From NCBI RefSeq assembly GCF_010907035.1, contig NZ_QUMK01000031.1, positions 1-59,693 on the forward strand: a DNA stretch of 59,693 nt. Direction: 5' to 3'. The notes under the pieces are model-generated. The model saw only the letters and a list, made by a program, of their open reading frames with translations, was not told where the DNA came from and did no database searches. The position numbers and the translations under genes are program-made. This document shows positions 56,563 to 59,693 of this stretch, one piece after another (positions within the stretch are counted from its first letter, which is position 1; the number at the start of each line of letters is the position of its first letter). The stretch comes from Rhodopseudomonas sp. BR0M22. Its GTDB lineage: Bacteria > Pseudomonadota > Alphaproteobacteria > Rhizobiales > Xanthobacteraceae.

Positions 56563-58680
56563 TCACGCCGCGGCGTCAGCCAAGCCGACCGCCCACAGCG
56601 CAAAGGCGTAGACGATGGCGATCTCGTCGAGGCGGCTGAAGCGGCCGGAGGCGCCGCCGTGGCCGGCGCCCATGTTGATGCGCAGCAGCACCGGGCCGCC
56701 GCCGGTCATGGTGGCGCGCAGCCGCGCGACCCATTTGGCGGGCTCCCAATAGGTGACGCGCGGGTCGGTGAGACCGCCCATCGCCAGGATCGCCGGATAC
56801 TCCTTAGGCGCGACGTTATCGTAGGGCGAATACGACAGGATGGTCTTGAAGTCGGCTTCGCTCGCAATCGGATTGCCCCACTCCGGCCACTCGGGAGGCG
56901 TTAGCGGCAGGGTGTCATCGAGCATCGTGTTGAGCACGTCGACGAACGGCACCTCGGCGACGATGCCGGCGAACAGCTCACCGGCGCGATTGGCGACCGC
57001 GCCCATCAGCATGCCGCCGGCGCTGCCGCCGTGGGCGACGATGCGCTTGGGCGAGGTGTAGTTCGCTGCAATCAGGGCGCGGGCGCTGGCGGCGAAATCG
57101 TCGAACGAATTGGTCTTCTTCTCGCGCTTGCCGTCGAGATACCAGCCCCAGCCCTTGTCGGCGCCGCCGCGAATATGGGCGATCGCATAGACGAAGCCGC
57201 GGTCGACCAGCGACAGCGCATTGGCCGAAAAGCCGGCGCCCATCGCGTGGCCGTAGGAACCATAGCCATACAGCAGCAGCGGCGCCTCGCCGTCGAGCTT
57301 GAGGCCGGCCCGATGCAGGATCGACACCGGCACCTCGGCGCCGTCGTCCGCCTTCGCCATGATCCGGGTGGTGACGTAGTCGGCCGGATTGTGCCCGGAG
57401 GGAATCTCCTGGCGTTTGCGCAAGCTCCGCTGCCGCGTCGCCATGTCGTAGTCGTAGACTTCCGACGGCGTGGTCATCGACGAATACGAGAACCGCAGGT
57501 TCGTGGTGTCGAACTCGTAGCCGCCGATGGTGCCGAGCGAATACGCGGTCTCGGCGAACGCGATGGCGTGCTCATCGCCGGTCTTCAGGTCGCGGATGGT
57601 GATCGACGGCAGCGCATTGGCGCGCTCCAGCCGGATCAGGTGGCCGGTGGTGAGATCGAAATCGATCACATAGATGCCGGCGCGGTGCGGGATCAAATCG
57701 CGCCAATTGTCTCGGGTCGGCTCAGCCAGCGGCGCGGTAACGATCTTGAAGTCGATCGCGCCGTCGGCATTGGTGAGGATGAACAGTTCGTCGCCGCGGT
57801 CGCCGAGCGAATACTGCACGCCGAGTTCGCGCTTGGCGACCAGACGCGGCGGCGCGGTCGGATCGGAGACGTCGATCAGCCGCTGCTCGGAGGTCTCGTG
57901 ATCGCCGCCGGCGATGACGCAGAACCGGCCGCTGGTGCTTTCGTGGATGTGGGTGAACCAGCCGGAGTCCGACTCTTCGTAGATCAGAAGATCGTCGGCC
58001 TGCTTCGTGCCGAGCTTGTGCAGCCAAACCTGCATCGGGCGGTGGTTGTCGTCGAGCTTGACGTAGAAGAACGCGCTCGAATCCGCGGTCCACACCAGGC
58101 CGCCGTCGGTCTCCTCGACCACGTCGGCCAGGTCCTGCTTGGTCGCCCAGTCGCGGACGCGGATGGTGTAGTATTCGGAGCCCTTGGTGTCGGCGCTCCA
58201 GCCTTCGAGTCTATGATCGAGCGAATGCCGGCGGTCGCCGAACTGGAAGTAGTCGTGGCCCTTGGCGAGCTCGTCGCCGTCGAGGATGATGTCGATCTCG
58301 CCGCTGCCGTCGCGCGCGACGCGGCCGTACAGCGGATGCTGGCCGCCCTCGCGATATTTGCGCAAGTAAGCGTAAGGCCCATCCGGCGACGGGACGCTGG
58401 AATCGTCCTCCTTGATCCGGCCGCGCATCTCGGCGACCAGCTTCTTCTGCAAACTCGTGGTGTGGCCGAGCACGCTGTCGGTGTAGCCGTTCTCGGCCTC
58501 GAGATAGGTGCGGATGTCCGGATCGAGCAGCGACGGATCGCGCAGCACCTCCTGCCAGTTCGGATCCTTCAGCCAGGCATAGTCGTCGGTCAGCGTGATG
58601 CCGTGGGTGGTGAAGCTATGCGGACGGCGCGGCGCGACCGGCGGTTGCTGGTTGGCGGCGCGGGGCGGGGCAGAGGTCAT
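56563..58680 (-). CDS. ptrB: Oligopeptidase B (prolyl oligopeptidase family serine peptidase)
   Basis: 705 residues from ATG 58680. An N-terminal beta-propeller (~70-420) precedes an alpha/beta hydrolase domain with catalytic S553 in HGGSAGGML. The acid and His are expected in the last 100 residues; the His is probably in GAGHGGASGR. It cleaves small peptides after basic residues in the cytoplasm. An upstream open extension to 58770 is not supported. It is divergent from the lyase gene at 58809. The symbol optB is also used. Confidence 0.88.
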   Translation of the reverse strand: MTSAPPRAANQQPPVAPRRPHSFTTHGITLTDDYAWLKDPNWQEVLRDPSLLDPDIRTYLEAENGYTDSVLGHTTSLQKKLVAEMRGRIKEDDSSVPSPDGPYAYLRKYREGGQHPLYGRVARDGSGEIDIILDGDELAKGHDYFQFGDRRHSLDHRLEGWSADTKGSEYYTIRVRDWATKQDLADVVEETDGGLVWTADSSAFFYVKLDDNHRPMQVWLHKLGTKQADDLLIYEESDSGWFTHIHESTSGRFCVIAGGDHETSEQRLIDVSDPTAPPRLVAKRELGVQYSLGDRGDELFILTNADGAIDFKIVTAPLAEPTRDNWRDLIPHRAGIYVIDFDLTTGHLIRLERANALPSITIRDLKTGDEHAIAFAETAYSLGTIGGYEFDTTNLRFSYSSMTTPSEVYDYDMATRQRSLRKRQEIPSGHNPADYVTTRIMAKADDGAEVPVSILHRAGLKLDGEAPLLLYGYGSYGHAMGAGFSANALSLVDRGFVYAIAHIRGGADKGWGWYLDGKREKKTNSFDDFAASARALIAANYTSPKRIVAHGGSAGGMLMGAVANRAGELFAGIVAEVPFVDVLNTMLDDTLPLTPPEWPEWGNPIASEADFKTILSYSPYDNVAPKEYPAILAMGGLTDPRVTYWEPAKWVARLRATMTGGGPVLLRINMGAGHGGASGRFSRLDEIAIVYAFALWAVGLADAAA

Positions 58681-58760
58681 CGGCAGGTCTCGTTCAGGGC
58701 AGGATCGGGCAAGCTTAGCACGTTTCCGCCTTGCGGCGCCGGGCGGATTGCGCTGGATAG

Positions 58761-59687
<927 letters not shown>

Positions 59688-59693
59688 GTACGC

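Overview
This window is a purple non-sulfur alphaproteobacterial chromosome segment. It is GC-rich, and gene content and order match Rhodopseudomonas palustris or a very close relative (Bradyrhizobiaceae). The assignment rests on the photosynthesis gene cluster layout, two ppsR paralogues, a kinase-less bacteriophytochrome beside ppsR2, and the cbbR-cbbRR1-cbbRR2-cbbSR-cbbLSX locus, as I know them for that species. No rRNA, tRNA, CRISPR array, insertion sequence or phage gene was recognised.

Positions 1-36990 are most of a photosynthesis gene cluster. It opens inside crtF and continues bchCXYZ, a pufQ-like ORF, pufBALM, ppsR1, bchG, a PucC-family transporter, bchP, tspO and a 90-aa membrane ORF, all on +. 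cycA (cytochrome c2) is on -. Then come ppsR2-bphP (+), the - strand pair aerR and heme oxygenase, and a long run of overlapping + genes: bchF-N-B-H-L-M, lhaA, puhA-B-C, a 99-aa ORF, acsF, puhE, hemA. Together these make chlorophyllide, convert it to bacteriochlorophyll a, build the LH1-RC core and supply its electron donor. Regulation is visible in the DNA: TGT-N12-ACA (PpsR-type) palindromes precede bchC, cycA and bchF, some overlapping TTGACA or TTTACA -35 elements. Heme oxygenase would supply biliverdin to BphP, which is expected to antagonise PpsR2; AerR is a probable cobalamin-binding anti-repressor.

Positions 37505-47225 are the Calvin-cycle cbbI region: cbbR (-), then two DNA-binding-free response regulators and a 1160-aa hybrid kinase forming a multistep phosphorelay, then form IC RuBisCO cbbL and cbbS and the activase cbbX.

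Positions 47283-54272 are an accessory unit: a LysR regulator divergent from a nitrilase, followed by a branched-chain-amino-acid-type ABC transporter with fused permease and ATPase. From 54322 on are a hydrolase and an O-acetylhomoserine sulfhydrylase (probable operon, -), oligopeptidase B (-) and a dihydrodipicolinate-synthase-family aldolase/lyase (+).

Two interspersed palindromic repeat families are each present in two copies. One family lies between convergent gene ends (18974-19076, 37217-37320). The other lies at 45754-45836, inside the cbbL-cbbS gap, and at 56446-56529.

The best leads for something less described are: the five-hairpin pufQ-pufB leader with an internal tandem duplication; a perfect palindrome between aerR and bchF; a hairpin covering the heme oxygenase ribosome binding site; the two small conserved-looking cluster ORFs (90 and 99 aa); the long disordered PuhE tail; the missing HTH cysteine in both PpsR paralogues; and the nitrilase-transporter unit, whose substrate is unknown.
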